DNA of 61,992 nucleotides from Metabacillus lacus (lineage in GTDB: Bacteria; Bacillota; Bacilli; Bacillales; Bacillaceae). Shown piece after piece: positions 61,879-61,992 of the stretch. Numbering within the stretch: position 1 is the first letter of the stretch; every line of letters starts with the position of its first letter. A program made the position numbers and the translations under genes. The stretch is taken from the NCBI RefSeq assembly GCF_009674805.1, contig NZ_WKKI01000020.1, forward strand, positions 1 through 61,992, in the 5' to 3' direction. The notes below the pieces were generated by a model, which ran no database searches, was not told the origin of the DNA, and saw only the letters and a program-made list of their open reading frames with translations.

Positions 61879-61992
61879 CCCGCCACTTAACTGCTCTTGC
61901 GAGCTGTTTGAAGTGGGGGATTCCTAAGAACACCAGCGTAACCGCTAGTTATGGATTAGGCTATCCCGTTGCACCGACGGTTAGAAGCCTTA
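61879..61992 (-). mobile_element. Probable end of an IS200/IS605 (TnpB-type) element
   Basis: Read on the minus strand the window edge contains GGAATCCCCCACTTCAAAC, a hairpin CCCCCACTT/AAGTGGCGGG (61879-61919) with AGCTC/GAGC inside, then TAGTTCAATAAAG. The ...GGAATCCCC plus C-rich/G-rich hairpin layout is what I associate with the 3' end of tnpB and its guide RNA. No tnpB coding is inside the window. Confidence 0.5.

Overview
The window looks like a chromosomal segment from a spore-forming member of the Bacillaceae (Bacillus, Metabacillus or a close relative). Gene content and order follow the Bacillus subtilis block ytkP-thpR-ytlQ-ytlR-amyX-ytmP-ytzH-trmB-ytnP-ytzB-ytoP-ytoQ-ytpPQR-sftA-murC-ytxGHJ-aroA-ccpA-acuCBA-acsA-tyrS-rpsD-dgcP-ytsP-refZ-hisJ-ezrA-braB-iscS(nifZ)-thiI-ssp almost gene for gene. 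An alpha/beta spore protein, a T-box tyrS leader, and promoters resembling SigB, SigH and SigG sites support the assignment. Function calls rest on reading motifs and remembered family knowledge; no search was run.

Layout. 0.3-13.2 kb: a cysteine-synthase paralogue, ThpR, a CidA/CidB pair, NERD protein, lipid kinase, pullulanase, phosphotransferase, TrmB, a lactonase, aminopeptidase and a DUF84 protein. 13.3-13.9 kb: two repeat families joined end to end. 13.9-24.8 kb: YtoQ, a PfoR-type membrane protein, YtpP/Q/R, SftA, a nicotinate phosphoribosyltransferase, an unknown protein, MurC and an M29 aminopeptidase. 24.9-35.6 kb: general-stress YtxGHJ, a large FtsA-like protein, AroA, CcpA, and the acetyl-CoA synthetase module with its acetyltransferase/deacetylase control genes divergent around a cre-like site. 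B. subtilis motP/motS are absent here. 35.65-36.34 kb: a 42-bp tandem hairpin array. 36.4-41.5 kb: a class A PBP, T-box-tyrS, a small membrane protein and a STAS protein.

41.7-48.5 kb is an accessory, more AT-rich island between tyrS and rpsD. It carries a frameshifted DinB-like gene and an eight-gene arsenic operon: arsR-arsB-arsC-arsD-arsA-trxB, then a cysteine phosphatase-like protein and a Cys-Cys HesB-like protein. ArsC reduces arsenate using thioredoxin electrons, which TrxB can supply; ArsD passes arsenite to the ArsA ATPase, which drives ArsB. The last two genes have no obvious assigned role. 48.6-61.8 kb returns to the core: rpsD with a leader, a diguanylate cyclase, a methionine gamma-lyase-like enzyme behind a cre-like site, free-methionine sulfoxide reductase, RefZ, HisJ, EzrA, BraB, the IscS/ThiI sulfur-relay pair and a spore protein. 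The right edge resembles the end of a TnpB-type (IS200/IS605) element.

The least explained content is non-coding. Three clusters of a ~125-bp repeat fold as long imperfect hairpins whose stems change in compensating pairs between copies. Two arrays are built of 33-bp imperfect palindromes spaced at 42 bp (occasionally 52 bp). A ~200-bp GC-rich element occurs twice, each time just behind a gene's terminator-like hairpin and carrying its own terminator-like hairpin.
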